Below, one piece after another: positions 18,922-27,595 of a stretch of 64,000 nt of DNA. The notes under the pieces were generated by a model. It was not told the DNA's origin, made no database searches, and saw only the letters and a list, made by a program, of their open reading frames with translations. Positions within the stretch are counted from its first letter, which is position 1. Every line of letters begins with the position of its first letter. This DNA comes from Aureibaculum flavum (GTDB lineage Bacteria; Bacteroidota; Bacteroidia; Flavobacteriales; Flavobacteriaceae): positions 404,162-468,161 of the forward strand of contig NZ_JAEHFJ010000004.1 in assembly GCF_016406085.1 (NCBI RefSeq), read 5' to 3'. A program made the translations under genes and the position numbers.

Positions 18922-19998
18922 CTAGTGCTCTCCATAGCCTACATCATCCATTTTTCCACTAAAAACACGATATTGAATAAACATATACACCGCCACTAAT
19001 ACCGCAGCAATTACGAACCAATACACACCTACCGTTAAACCATATTCATGTGCCGCAACATTTTGTATGGTCAATGAAGGATTCACCGTATTTGTAGAAG
19101 GTAATACTTTTGGAAATATAGAAGCTACTGTGGTGGTTAATCCTCCAAATAAAAATAGTGAAGAAAACAAAAATCCTATGCCCTCTTTTTTAAATGATTT
19201 CACTTTAAACAAACCTAACAATCCTGTAAAAGTTAGTATTGGGAAAATCCAAAACCATGGATATTCCATGAAATTATGAAATGGATTCGGTTCTATATTA
19301 TGCCATACAGATAACGAAATAATTACCAAGGCTAAGAGTACAAAGTTCAATCTAAATACAACTTTTCTCAATTTTTGATTCAGACCTGAATTTGTTTTAA
19401 AGATAATCCAATTGGCACCATGTATGGTGAGTGCCACAACGGCCACCAATCCTAATAATACCGTAAACCAATCAATAATTCCTAAATGTTCTGCTGTGGG
19501 ACTGAAAGTAGGGTTCCATAAAGGCAAAAAGAAATAATGGGCCTCTACTGTAGAAACACCGTCTGTTACCATTCCTAAATTTACGCCTCTCACCACATTA
19601 CCTAATGCAATACCAAAGAATAAGGCTAATAAAAGACTTGAAATCCCAAAGGCTTTATCCCAAATGGCTTCCCACATTTTATTATGGACTTGCCCTCTTA
19701 ATTCTAAACCAATTGCTCTAAAAATGAGCAACCATAAAATCATAATTAAGGGTAAATAAAATCCGCTAAATGAGGACGCATACAATGTTGGAAAAGCAAA
19801 AAATAACACCCCGCCAACAGCGATTAACCAGACTTCATTGGCATCCCAAAATGGACCGATAGCATTTGTAATTGCTTTTTTATCCTTTTCCTCTTTTGCA
19901 AAAAAGAGATGAACAATACCTGCACCAAAATCATAACCATCTAAAATTATATAAACGGTAAGCATGATCATTAAAACGATATACCAAAATAACTCCAT
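18922..19998 (-). CDS. cydB: Cytochrome bd oxidase subunit II (CydB)
   Basis: A 358-residue protein with about nine membrane helices. The N-terminus (ILDGYDFGAGIVHLFF) is the CydB signature, and FWDANEVWLIAVGG follows. It begins 2 nt after the cydA stop, a translationally coupled pair. No CydX-like small ORF was found directly after it. With CydA it forms the menaquinol-oxidising, high-affinity terminal oxidase, which is resistant to sulfide and nitric oxide. This fits co-regulation with SQR. Confidence 0.95.
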   Translation of the reverse strand: MELFWYIVLMIMLTVYIILDGYDFGAGIVHLFFAKEEKDKKAITNAIGPFWDANEVWLIAVGGVLFFAFPTLYASSFSGFYLPLIMILWLLIFRAIGLELRGQVHNKMWEAIWDKAFGISSLLLALFFGIALGNVVRGVNLGMVTDGVSTVEAHYFFLPLWNPTFSPTAEHLGIIDWFTVLLGLVAVVALTIHGANWIIFKTNSGLNQKLRKVVFRLNFVLLALVIISLSVWHNIEPNPFHNFMEYPWFWIFPILTFTGLLGLFKVKSFKKEGIGFLFSSLFLFGGLTTTVASIFPKVLPSTNTVNPSLTIQNVAAHEYGLTVGVYWFVIAAVLVAVYMFIQYRVFSGKMDDVGYGEH

Positions 19999-20000
19999 AA

Positions 20001-21332
20001 TTAGTGATTTGAGGTTTCTGGCCCTTTGTTGATAATTTTACCAGCCAACATTAAAAATAAAAGCCCTAATAACAAATAAAGACCAATAAAACCTAATAAA
20101 GTAAACAAGGTGTTACCAGATGAAACTGTAGGCGATATGCCTTCTGAAGTCTTTAACAAATTATATACCAGCCAAGGTTGTCTACCCAATTCTGCCGTGT
20201 ACCAACCTGTTGTATTTGCGATGTAAGGAAAGGGCAACATAAATAAAATTGACCAAAGTATCCATTTCGATTTATAGAGCTTCTTACGATATAATTGTAG
20301 TGCTGCTATTGCCATTAATCCAATAAAAAGTGTACCCAAACCTACCATTATATGATAAGAATAATACAAGCCAGGTACATTAGTAGGGTATAAACTTTCA
20401 TCAAACTCATTCAATCCTTTAATTTCGGCTTCCCAATTTTGATAGGTTAAAAAACTCAACACGTTGGGCACTGCTATTTTGTTATCCAACTTTTTATTCT
20501 CCATATCGGGTTGGCCAATCAATACAATTTCTGACCCTCCTGTTTCCGTTTCAAAAATACCTTCCATCGCTGCAAATGCTACGGGCTGATGTTTCGCTAC
20601 ATTTTTAGCTACCCAATCCCCTGTTGGAAATGCCACAAGTACACTTGATATTAATCCAAAAATAACTCCTGTTTTTACAAAGAGCTTTCCGAAGTCACTA
20701 TGTTTATTATTTAATAAATAGAAGGCTCCAATAGCCGCTACTACAAATGATGACGTTATTACGGAGGCCAATTGATTATGCAAATAAGCTGGCATTAACC
20801 AAGGGTTTGAAAACAATGCTCCAAAATTATTTAAAACAAATTTTCCGTTTTCTAAGATCTCGTAACCTACAGGAAATTGCATCCAAGAATGCGTGGCAAT
20901 TATCAAATAACCACTTGCCCATGATCCTAAAAACACTAAAAACCCCGTTAAGAAATGGAGTTTTTGACCGAGTAGTTTCTCTCCGAAGAGAAAAAGTCCT
21001 AGAAAAGAGGATTCTAAAAAGAAAGAAAACATGCCTTCCATGGCGAGCGTCTGACCGATAATACCTCCTGTTAATTCTGAAAATTTTGCCCAATTGGTAC
21101 CAAATTGAAACTCCATGGGAATTCCGGTAACTACACCCATGGCAAAATTGAGTGCGAATATTTTCATCCAAAATTTCGCGGCATCGTTATATTTTTCAAT
21201 TTTACTCCTTAGGAATTTCCATTTAAAATAGACTATCATTAAGGATAAGCCCATGGTTAATTGGGGAAATAAATAATGGAATGTTATAGTAAATGCAAAT
21301 TGCATCCTATCATAAAAGATCATATCTTCCAT
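20001..21332 (-). CDS. cydA: Cytochrome bd oxidase subunit I (CydA)
   Basis: 443 residues from the ATG at 21332; an in-frame TTG three codons earlier is less likely. The N-terminus (YDRMQFAFTITFHYLFP) holds the haem-ligand histidine region. GRQPW, the conserved Q-loop end motif, is present (ELGRQPWLVYNLLKTSEG). The Q loop is short, as in Bacteroidota. It contains the haem b558/b595/d sites and oxidises quinol. Its operator-like site GTAAC-TTTA-GTTGC lies 47-69 nt upstream. It is co-transcribed with cydB. Confidence 0.95.
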   Translation of the reverse strand: MEDMIFYDRMQFAFTITFHYLFPQLTMGLSLMIVYFKWKFLRSKIEKYNDAAKFWMKIFALNFAMGVVTGIPMEFQFGTNWAKFSELTGGIIGQTLAMEGMFSFFLESSFLGLFLFGEKLLGQKLHFLTGFLVFLGSWASGYLIIATHSWMQFPVGYEILENGKFVLNNFGALFSNPWLMPAYLHNQLASVITSSFVVAAIGAFYLLNNKHSDFGKLFVKTGVIFGLISSVLVAFPTGDWVAKNVAKHQPVAFAAMEGIFETETGGSEIVLIGQPDMENKKLDNKIAVPNVLSFLTYQNWEAEIKGLNEFDESLYPTNVPGLYYSYHIMVGLGTLFIGLMAIAALQLYRKKLYKSKWILWSILFMLPFPYIANTTGWYTAELGRQPWLVYNLLKTSEGISPTVSSGNTLFTLLGFIGLYLLLGLLFLMLAGKIINKGPETSNH

Positions 21333-21387
21333 TGCAGACAAATTTTAGTATAAGACCGTAAAGTTACTTTTTAATTTAATTTAATAT

Positions 21388-21401
21388 GTAACTTTAGTTG
21401 C
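21388..21401. promoter_or_regulatory. Operator-like site upstream of cydA (one mismatch)
   Basis: GTAAC-TTTA-GTTGC differs from the perfect palindrome by one base. Position relative to the gene matches the tolC and DUF3365 sites. It sits between cydA and galM. Confidence 0.55.
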
Positions 21402-21414
21402 TTAAAATGAAACT

Positions 21415-22407
21415 TTATTGTATTGAAAATTCAAAAATGGTTTCATTTAAATAGATTTCTCCAGGATGTAACAAAGCAGACGGAAAATCAGACTGATTTG
21501 GGGCATCAGGATACGCCTCAGCTTCAAAACAAATGGCTGAGTATTTGGCGAAATTGGCATTATTTTTATACGATAAATCAGGTAATTGAATTGGTGTATA
21601 CACGACAAGCGTAGGTTGATTGGTATGTACTTTCATTTCAATACCCGTTTTTGATGATGCTAAAACTGCATTGTAAGAAGCATCAACATTTAACACAAAA
21701 ACATCATCTAAACCTGTAAAACCTTTCTTTCCTACAATAGACTTATCCGAAAAATCATAGCTTGAATTATTGGTTTCAATAAAATTACCGGTCACCAATA
21801 ACTTTTCATTAAGCTCTACATATTTATCACTTTTCAATTCCAACTCATGATCTAAAATTGAGCCATAACCTTCCAAATTAAAATAAGAATGATTGGTCAA
21901 ATTGACAGGTGTTGTTTTGTCGGTTGTCGCTTTATATACAATTTTCAATGCATTGTTTTCCGTAAGCTCATAGTGTGCTGTAACTTTTAAATTTCCGGGA
22001 TAACCTTCTTCCAAATCCACGCTAACATAAGATAAGGTGACGCTATTTTTTACAACCTTTTCAATGGTCCAATATTTCTTACTAAAACCTTCCTTGCCGC
22101 CATGTAGATGCACACCATCTTCGTTGTAAAGGGGATACTCCTCCCTTTCTATTTTAAATTTCCCACCTGATATTCTACCTGCCCACCTGCCTACAGAAGC
22201 TCCTAAACAATTATAGTTATTCAAATATTCTTGACCCAAATAATCTTCAGGCTTCTCTAGACCTACAATGACATTTATAGGGTTATTTTCCTTATCAAGT
22301 ACTTTTAAGCTTAACAAAGAAGCTCCTAAATTGGAAATTTCAGCTTCTAATCCTTTACTATTCTTTATGGTAGTTACTTGTGGCTGTAGATTCATTTTTA
22401 AAATCAT
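21415..22407 (-). CDS. galM: Aldose 1-epimerase
   Basis: A 330-residue GalM-type protein. Recognisable pieces are NCLGASVGRWAGRISGGKF, the conserved LTNHSYFNL with its catalytic histidine (about 170-178), and the C-terminal SAICFEAEAYPDAPN with the catalytic glutamate. It interconverts alpha and beta anomers of aldoses. No export signal is clear, so it is probably cytoplasmic. Two starts four codons apart (22407 and 22395) are both plausible. It stands alone on the minus strand, divergent from the octahaem gene. Confidence 0.92.
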   Translation of the reverse strand: MILKMNLQPQVTTIKNSKGLEAEISNLGASLLSLKVLDKENNPINVIVGLEKPEDYLGQEYLNNYNCLGASVGRWAGRISGGKFKIEREEYPLYNEDGVHLHGGKEGFSKKYWTIEKVVKNSVTLSYVSVDLEEGYPGNLKVTAHYELTENNALKIVYKATTDKTTPVNLTNHSYFNLEGYGSILDHELELKSDKYVELNEKLLVTGNFIETNNSSYDFSDKSIVGKKGFTGLDDVFVLNVDASYNAVLASSKTGIEMKVHTNQPTLVVYTPIQLPDLSYKNNANFAKYSAICFEAEAYPDAPNQSDFPSALLHPGEIYLNETIFEFSIQ

Positions 22408-22560
22408 GATTAGAGATGTAAAGTTAAAAATAAATACGCCTTCAATAACTCATAAAGGAAGAACTTTTAACGCACATAAATAAATTCAATTAAAAAAAGC
22501 AAAATTTTTTATTTCACTATATTTACAATAGCTTTATACTCTCATTTGTTATTACACTTT

Positions 22561-24807
22561 ATGCCTAAAATAATTACTTTTTTTCTACTAGTTGCTTCAC
22601 TCTTATTGACTGCCTGTGGGGATAAAAAAGAAAAATACAAAAAACTAGAAACCAAAGAAAATACGGGATTATCAACAAAAGTGATACCCGATGCACATTT
22701 TTTAGGTAGCGAAACGTGTAAGGAATGCCATCAAGACCAATTTAAAGACTGGAAAGGATCTGATCATGATAGAGCCATGGAACTTCCAACACGCGAAACT
22801 GTTTTAGCTAAATTTGAAGGAGAAGTATTTAAAAGTCAAGGCGTAACTTCTACTTTCTTTATAAAAGATAGTGTGTTCTATGCAAATACAGAAGGACCTG
22901 ACGGATTAAATCACGATTATAAGGTAGCCTATACCTTTGGTGTAAAACCCTTACAACAATATTTAGTTCAATTTCCTGATGGAGCCTATCAAGCCTTAAG
23001 AACGGCATGGGATACTGAGAAAGAAATCTGGTTTGACCTTTATCCTGATTTTAAAGTCGTGCATTCCGAATGGCTACATTGGTCTAGAGGTGGTTTAAAC
23101 TGGAACAACATGTGTGCTGATTGTCACTCTACAAATGTCAGAGAAAACTACGATGAGAATACTAAAAAATACGACACCAAATATTCCGTAATTAATGTAA
23201 GTTGTGAAGCCTGTCATGGCCCAGGAAAAGACCATATTACACAAGTTAAGGAGTTGGGCGATGCTTATGATGCAACTACTAGTAATTTGCATATGAAATC
23301 TGACATTTCTTCCCATCAATTGGTAGATGCTTGTGCAAGATGCCATATGCGACGTGAACAAGTTTCAGAGAATTTTAATTATGAAGGCACCATGCTTGAC
23401 CATTATTTTCCACAATTATTAGAAGCTCCAGTCTATAATGCAGATGGTCAAATTTTAGATGAAGATTATGTTTATGCTTCCTTTGTACAGAGTAAAATGT
23501 ATAATAATGGTGTTTCTTGTAAAGATTGTCACAATTCACATTCCTTAAAATTAAAATTAGATGGTAATAAACTCTGTATGCAATGCCACGAACCTACAAA
23601 ATACAATGTAGCTTCGCATCACAAACATGAAGGGTTTGAAGACGCTACACAATGTATCAATTGTCATATGGTGGGTAGAACCTATATGGGTAACGATTAT
23701 AGACGCGACCATAGTTTTAGAATACCAAGACCTGACCAAAGTATCAAATATGATACGCCTAATGCCTGTGTGCAATGCCATACGGATAAAACAAATGAAT
23801 GGGCGTGGCAAGGTTTTCAAAAATTATATGGACAGCCAGATAGTATTCATTTTTCAGATCAATTGGCTCCGGGAATTGTTGGAATACCCAATGCACATGA
23901 AGGGTTGTTTGATTTAGTCCAAAATGAAAAACAGCCAGATATTGCAAGAGCTTCAGCAGTAAAGGCTCTTCAAAACTATAATTTGCAAAGTCGTTTTGAT
24001 GAGTTTATGGCGTTTTTAAATGACAAATCACCCTTAGTTCGTGGTGCTACACTTGATGTCTTAAGCCAATCGAATACGACCGATTTTATGTCGTATTTAT
24101 TACCCTTATTAAAAGATGCGAAAAGATCTATTCGAATAAAAGCCTATTTTGCCTTAGGTGATGTGCCTGAAGCAAATATCCCTGCAACTTATGCCGATGC
24201 TTATACAAAAGCGGGTAAGGAATTTCAGAGCTATTTAAAAATAAATGCTGATTTTAGTGGTGGACAAGCCACAAAAGCAACTTATTACCAAAAGAAAGGT
24301 GATTTGCAAAACACTAAAATAGGCTATGAAAAAGCCTTAGAAATTGATCCTAATAATAATATTGTTCGTAGTAATTTAGCCAATATCTATTATAATTTAG
24401 GAGAGACAGACAACGCCGAAAAAGCATTTAGAGAGGTAATTAAACAAGAACCTGAGTTCGGCATTACCTATTATTCTTTAGGCTTATTACTTGCGGAACT
24501 CAACAGGGTTGACGATGCCGTTACAGAAATGGAAAAAGCTTATGCCTTACTACCAGATAATATTCGTGTGATCTATAACCTGAGTTTAATGTACGGCAAA
24601 GTAAATAATTTGAAAGCGGCTGAGAAAACCTTAAAAGAAGGCATTACAATCTATCCTAATAATGAGGATTTACTCTATGCCTTAGCCTTCCAGTATGTGA
24701 ACCAGAAAGAAGTTAAGAAAGCCATCCCTATTATAAATAAACTGATTCAGTTAGATCCTAATAATGCCAATTATCAAAACTTGATGAAAACATTAAATCA
24801 AGCATAA
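22561..24807 (+). CDS. Octahaem c-type cytochrome with HEAT and TPR repeats, lipoprotein
   Basis: 748 residues from the ATG at 22561; a TTG five codons earlier would precede the signal peptide. The lipobox is LLLTACGDKKE. Eight CxxCH motifs are present: CKECH, CADCH, CEACH, CARCH, CKDCH, CMQCH, CINCH and CVQCH, so eight haems are expected in residues 50-420. Beyond that there are HEAT-like segments (FLNDKSPLVRGATLDVL), then TPRs (about 575-740: YEKALEIDPNNNIVRSNLAN and YEKAY-type helices). It is probably anchored in the periplasm or on the outer membrane, with the TPR part recruiting partners. Related proteins are described as multihaem reductase-like, but the substrate is unknown. Its relation to octahaem tetrathionate or nitrite reductases is not shown by the motifs (no CxxCK). 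Confidence 0.85.
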   Translation: MPKIITFFLLVASLLLTACGDKKEKYKKLETKENTGLSTKVIPDAHFLGSETCKECHQDQFKDWKGSDHDRAMELPTRETVLAKFEGEVFKSQGVTSTFFIKDSVFYANTEGPDGLNHDYKVAYTFGVKPLQQYLVQFPDGAYQALRTAWDTEKEIWFDLYPDFKVVHSEWLHWSRGGLNWNNMCADCHSTNVRENYDENTKKYDTKYSVINVSCEACHGPGKDHITQVKELGDAYDATTSNLHMKSDISSHQLVDACARCHMRREQVSENFNYEGTMLDHYFPQLLEAPVYNADGQILDEDYVYASFVQSKMYNNGVSCKDCHNSHSLKLKLDGNKLCMQCHEPTKYNVASHHKHEGFEDATQCINCHMVGRTYMGNDYRRDHSFRIPRPDQSIKYDTPNACVQCHTDKTNEWAWQGFQKLYGQPDSIHFSDQLAPGIVGIPNAHEGLFDLVQNEKQPDIARASAVKALQNYNLQSRFDEFMAFLNDKSPLVRGATLDVLSQSNTTDFMSYLLPLLKDAKRSIRIKAYFALGDVPEANIPATYADAYTKAGKEFQSYLKINADFSGGQATKATYYQKKGDLQNTKIGYEKALEIDPNNNIVRSNLANIYYNLGETDNAEKAFREVIKQEPEFGITYYSLGLLLAELNRVDDAVTEMEKAYALLPDNIRVIYNLSLMYGKVNNLKAAEKTLKEGITIYPNNEDLLYALAFQYVNQKEVKKAIPIINKLIQLDPNNANYQNLMKTLNQA

Positions 24808-24848
24808 GTAATTTGTGATACCATTAGCAGACCTAAATACCATTCATA

Positions 24849-25085
24849 ATGAAAAAATTATTCTTTAGAAAACCTCCATTGGACCTTCATGGTGTTACCT
24901 ATTCAGACGTACAAGAATTGGTAGAAGATTATGTACTGCTAAATCAGAGTTTTTTACCGCTACAAATTATCACTGGTAATTCTCAAGGTATGAAAAACAG
25001 AGTAACACGTTGTTTAAAAGAACATGGTTTTACTTACCAAATCGGTGATGCTTACAATAAAGGATATATCGCGGTTTTAAAATAA
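24849..25085 (+). CDS. Smr-domain protein
   Basis: A 78-residue protein that is almost only a Smr domain: the conserved LDLHG motif is at the N-terminus (PPLDLHGVTYSDV). The usual HGxGxG is replaced by TGNSQGMKNRV, after which VTRCLKEHGFTY follows. Smr domains act as DNA or RNA endonucleases or nucleic-acid binders. The replaced glycine loop makes nuclease activity uncertain. It is 41 nt after the octahaem gene on the same strand. Confidence 0.75.
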   Translation: MKKLFFRKPPLDLHGVTYSDVQELVEDYVLLNQSFLPLQIITGNSQGMKNRVTRCLKEHGFTYQIGDAYNKGYIAVLK

Positions 25086-25118
25086 AAAGTGTTCATTAAC
25101 GAACACATTTATTTTTAC
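25086..25118 (+). terminator. Terminator after the Smr gene
   Basis: Stem GTGTTC / GAACAC (25089-25106) with a 6-nt loop and a T-rich tail. It lies between the Smr gene and the convergent DUF4251 gene. Confidence 0.7.
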
Positions 25119-25177
25119 GAATTACATGTTATCATCTTAAATAAATTTTTCTAGGTAAAGACAACACATCGCTTTTT

Positions 25178-25681
25178 TTAAATGACTACTTTTTGAATTT
25201 CACCTTCATAACTCATAATCCCCCTTGAACTTGAAGAAATTTGAACTGTAGCTTTTCCGGTGCCTAAAATGGTAATATAAATAGTATAGCTTTCATTTTT
25301 ATCTTTGGCTTCAAATTTTACAAATATTTTTCTTCGTTTGTCATTGTATTCTATATCAAAATCTGTTTCCGAAGTGTTGAACTCAATATTATTTGATCCT
25401 TTTAACGTACCTCTATTCATATTGCCAATAAAAGGAAAATTGGCATAGGCTTTATCATCTTCAATGAGTAACCCATCACCTATCGCCTCGGTCCGATCTC
25501 CTTTTTGGGTAACTATATATGATGTTTTAAAAACAAACTGACCATTTTGAACTAGCATTTTCGTTTTAGCATACTCTGCTAGTTTCTTTTGCTTTTTTAA
25601 TTCCTTTTTTGATTGAGCGGTCAACATCGTTGTACTCAAGACCAACATTAAACAATAAAATAAAAGCGTATTCTTTTTCAT
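25178..25681 (-). CDS. DUF4251 secreted protein
   Basis: A 167-residue protein with signal peptide (MLVLSTTMLTAQ), then a lysine-rich segment (KKELKKQKKLAEYAKTKM). The beta-rich domain (GLLIEDDKAYANFPFIGNMNR, GIMSYEGEIQKV) matches DUF4251 of Bacteroidota. Function is unknown; it is periplasmic or on the outer membrane by its signal. It stands alone between two convergent or divergent neighbours. Confidence 0.8.
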   Translation of the reverse strand: MKKNTLLFYCLMLVLSTTMLTAQSKKELKKQKKLAEYAKTKMLVQNGQFVFKTSYIVTQKGDRTEAIGDGLLIEDDKAYANFPFIGNMNRGTLKGSNNIEFNTSETDFDIEYNDKRRKIFVKFEAKDKNESYTIYITILGTGKATVQISSSSRGIMSYEGEIQKVVI

Positions 25682-25991
25682 AAAATTTGAAATTTTTGGG
25701 TAGAATGCATTTATTTAAGCTCCCATTACTGTTAAAAATAGACATTCAAAAGATTCATATAAATTTAAGCGACATGTTTTTATAAAACAATGTAGATTTT
25801 AAAAGTAATGAATTTTACCTATAATGAAGTAAATTAAAAAGGATATTTACAATTAAAACCTTGTAATTTATAGGAATACACACGATAAAAAAGGAATCAA
25901 GGATTACCCAATACCTAAAAAACGCTCCCTATTTTCGGAAATTACCGAATTATGAAGCGTTTTAATTTTAATTAACAAATAGTCTGCGTAA
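25682..25991. other. Intergenic region upstream of DUF4251 and after DUF1501
   Basis: The 310 bp contain the promoter region of the DUF4251 gene and the DUF1501 terminator. Nothing coding is seen. Confidence 0.5.
25917..25964 (-). terminator. Terminator of the DUF1800-DUF1501 operon
   Basis: Two-part hairpin: outer AACGCT / AGCGTT and inner CGG-AAATTA-CCG. On the minus strand it is followed by TTTTTT, as expected for transcripts from the DUF1501 gene. Confidence 0.75.
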
Positions 25992-27590
25992 TTAAGAAAT
26001 TACTATTTTTTTACTGTAATTTTTATTGTCTTTATTGATATTATAAATATAAACGCCAGCGGCTAAATGTGGCCACTTTTCTGAAATAGAAATATCATGT
26101 TGTCCTGCCTCTAAACGGTCTTCAAACAACACGCCAGTTTGTTGTCCTATAATATTATATAGGGATATTTTATACGTACCTTCTTCGTTATTTTCAATAC
26201 GAATAGATACTTGGTCTTGATCATATATCGCTGTATGTTCAAACTTCTCTCTAATTAAATAATCATGATTGGTAACTTTACTACTACAACTAAAACCTAA
26301 ATCTAAAGGCACATAAGGTCTCGGTATCGATTCATTAATAGCTCCAGAATCTACACAAAGCCATTCTTGCATTACCGTACCATATACATTAATAAAATCT
26401 TGTGTATAATTTAAGTTTCCACCACGGGTTAAATTAGTTAAACTTGGATGTTCTCCGATAAAACCGTTACCATTTAAGGCGGGACCAAAAAGTAACATTG
26501 GTGCAGCCGTACCATGATCGGTTCCGTTTGAGCCATTTTGTTTTACACGTCGCCCAAATTCTGACATGGTCATCGTTAACACATCACGATCACGTCCACT
26601 CGGTTCTAGATCCAAGTAAAATGCTTGTACCGATTCAGAAATATCTGTCAATAATTCTTGATGTTTTTCAGGTTGATTGGCATGTGTATCAAAACCATTT
26701 ATGTTTACCATATATACACAGGTACCCATTCCCGCTTTAACGGTTTTAGAAATAATTGACAGTGATTTACCTAAATTAGTATCAGGAAATTCAACCGTAT
26801 TGGTTTGCGTTGCCGCAGCCTCTTTTATTACTTCTGAATATTTTAACGTAGTATTTAAAACCCCACGTACATATTTTAACTGTGAGCCTTTGGTACAGTC
26901 AGGAACATCAGCCACATTGTATAAGGTACCATCAGAAGCAATTCGTTCTAACTGACCTGTATTGGCAATGGTAAATGAATAATTAGCATCGGTTCCTTTA
27001 AACATAATATCACCCATACCCCCAATTTGTAAAGCTGGCGGAGCTTTGGGTAAATTCAATAAAAAATCAGGATACAAATCTTCAAAATAACGTCCATAAA
27101 CACCCGTTTCTACCAAATCATCATCCGTCCCCCTAGAAAAATTATCAGTTCCTGTAAAATGTGATAAGTTCATATTTTCATAACCTGTACCGTTTACCAC
27201 TTTCATACAACCACCCTCCCAAAGGGCTTCCATGGAGTCTTGTAAATAACTAGGTACTCCAAATTCTTCTGTTAACTTATAAATATCAGCCATTTCGTGC
27301 TTTAACGTCGGTCTATGATTGGCATAACTGTCATAATCATAAATAGGTACAATAGTATTTAATCCGTCATTACCACCTTGCAGTCTAATGATTAACAATA
27401 CTCTATCACTACTTGACTCTCCTAAGGCTTTTGTTAAAGCTGTTGGTTGTCCATATGCCATCGGAATTCCGTTTACCATTAAGGTAGCACCTGCCCCACC
27501 CAACCCTAAGGTTTGTAGGAAAGAACGTCTGTTCCATTTTTTATGATCTTCAGTTTTACAACTGGCATGAAAATTTTTATCTGTACACAT
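25992..27590 (-). CDS. DUF1501 protein with Tat signal and type IX C-terminal sorting domain
   Basis: A 532-residue protein. The N-terminus has a twin-arginine motif (WNRRSFLQTLGLGG, about 20-33). The body is a DUF1501 domain (alkaline-phosphatase-like fold), with LLIIRLQGGNDGLNTIVP, SEFGRRVKQNGSNGTDHG and FGPALNGNGFIGEHP. The last about 75 residues form a type A T9SS sorting domain (ISLYNIIGQQTGVL to AGVYIYNINKDN). It should be exported by Tat and then moved to the surface by T9SS. It follows the DUF1800 gene by 5 nt; this pair is common in Bacteroidota and Planctomycetes. Biochemical role unknown. Confidence 0.88.
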   Translation of the reverse strand: MCTDKNFHASCKTEDHKKWNRRSFLQTLGLGGAGATLMVNGIPMAYGQPTALTKALGESSSDRVLLIIRLQGGNDGLNTIVPIYDYDSYANHRPTLKHEMADIYKLTEEFGVPSYLQDSMEALWEGGCMKVVNGTGYENMNLSHFTGTDNFSRGTDDDLVETGVYGRYFEDLYPDFLLNLPKAPPALQIGGMGDIMFKGTDANYSFTIANTGQLERIASDGTLYNVADVPDCTKGSQLKYVRGVLNTTLKYSEVIKEAAATQTNTVEFPDTNLGKSLSIISKTVKAGMGTCVYMVNINGFDTHANQPEKHQELLTDISESVQAFYLDLEPSGRDRDVLTMTMSEFGRRVKQNGSNGTDHGTAAPMLLFGPALNGNGFIGEHPSLTNLTRGGNLNYTQDFINVYGTVMQEWLCVDSGAINESIPRPYVPLDLGFSCSSKVTNHDYLIREKFEHTAIYDQDQVSIRIENNEEGTYKISLYNIIGQQTGVLFEDRLEAGQHDISISEKWPHLAAGVYIYNINKDNKNYSKKIVIS

Positions 27591-27595
27591 AAGTT

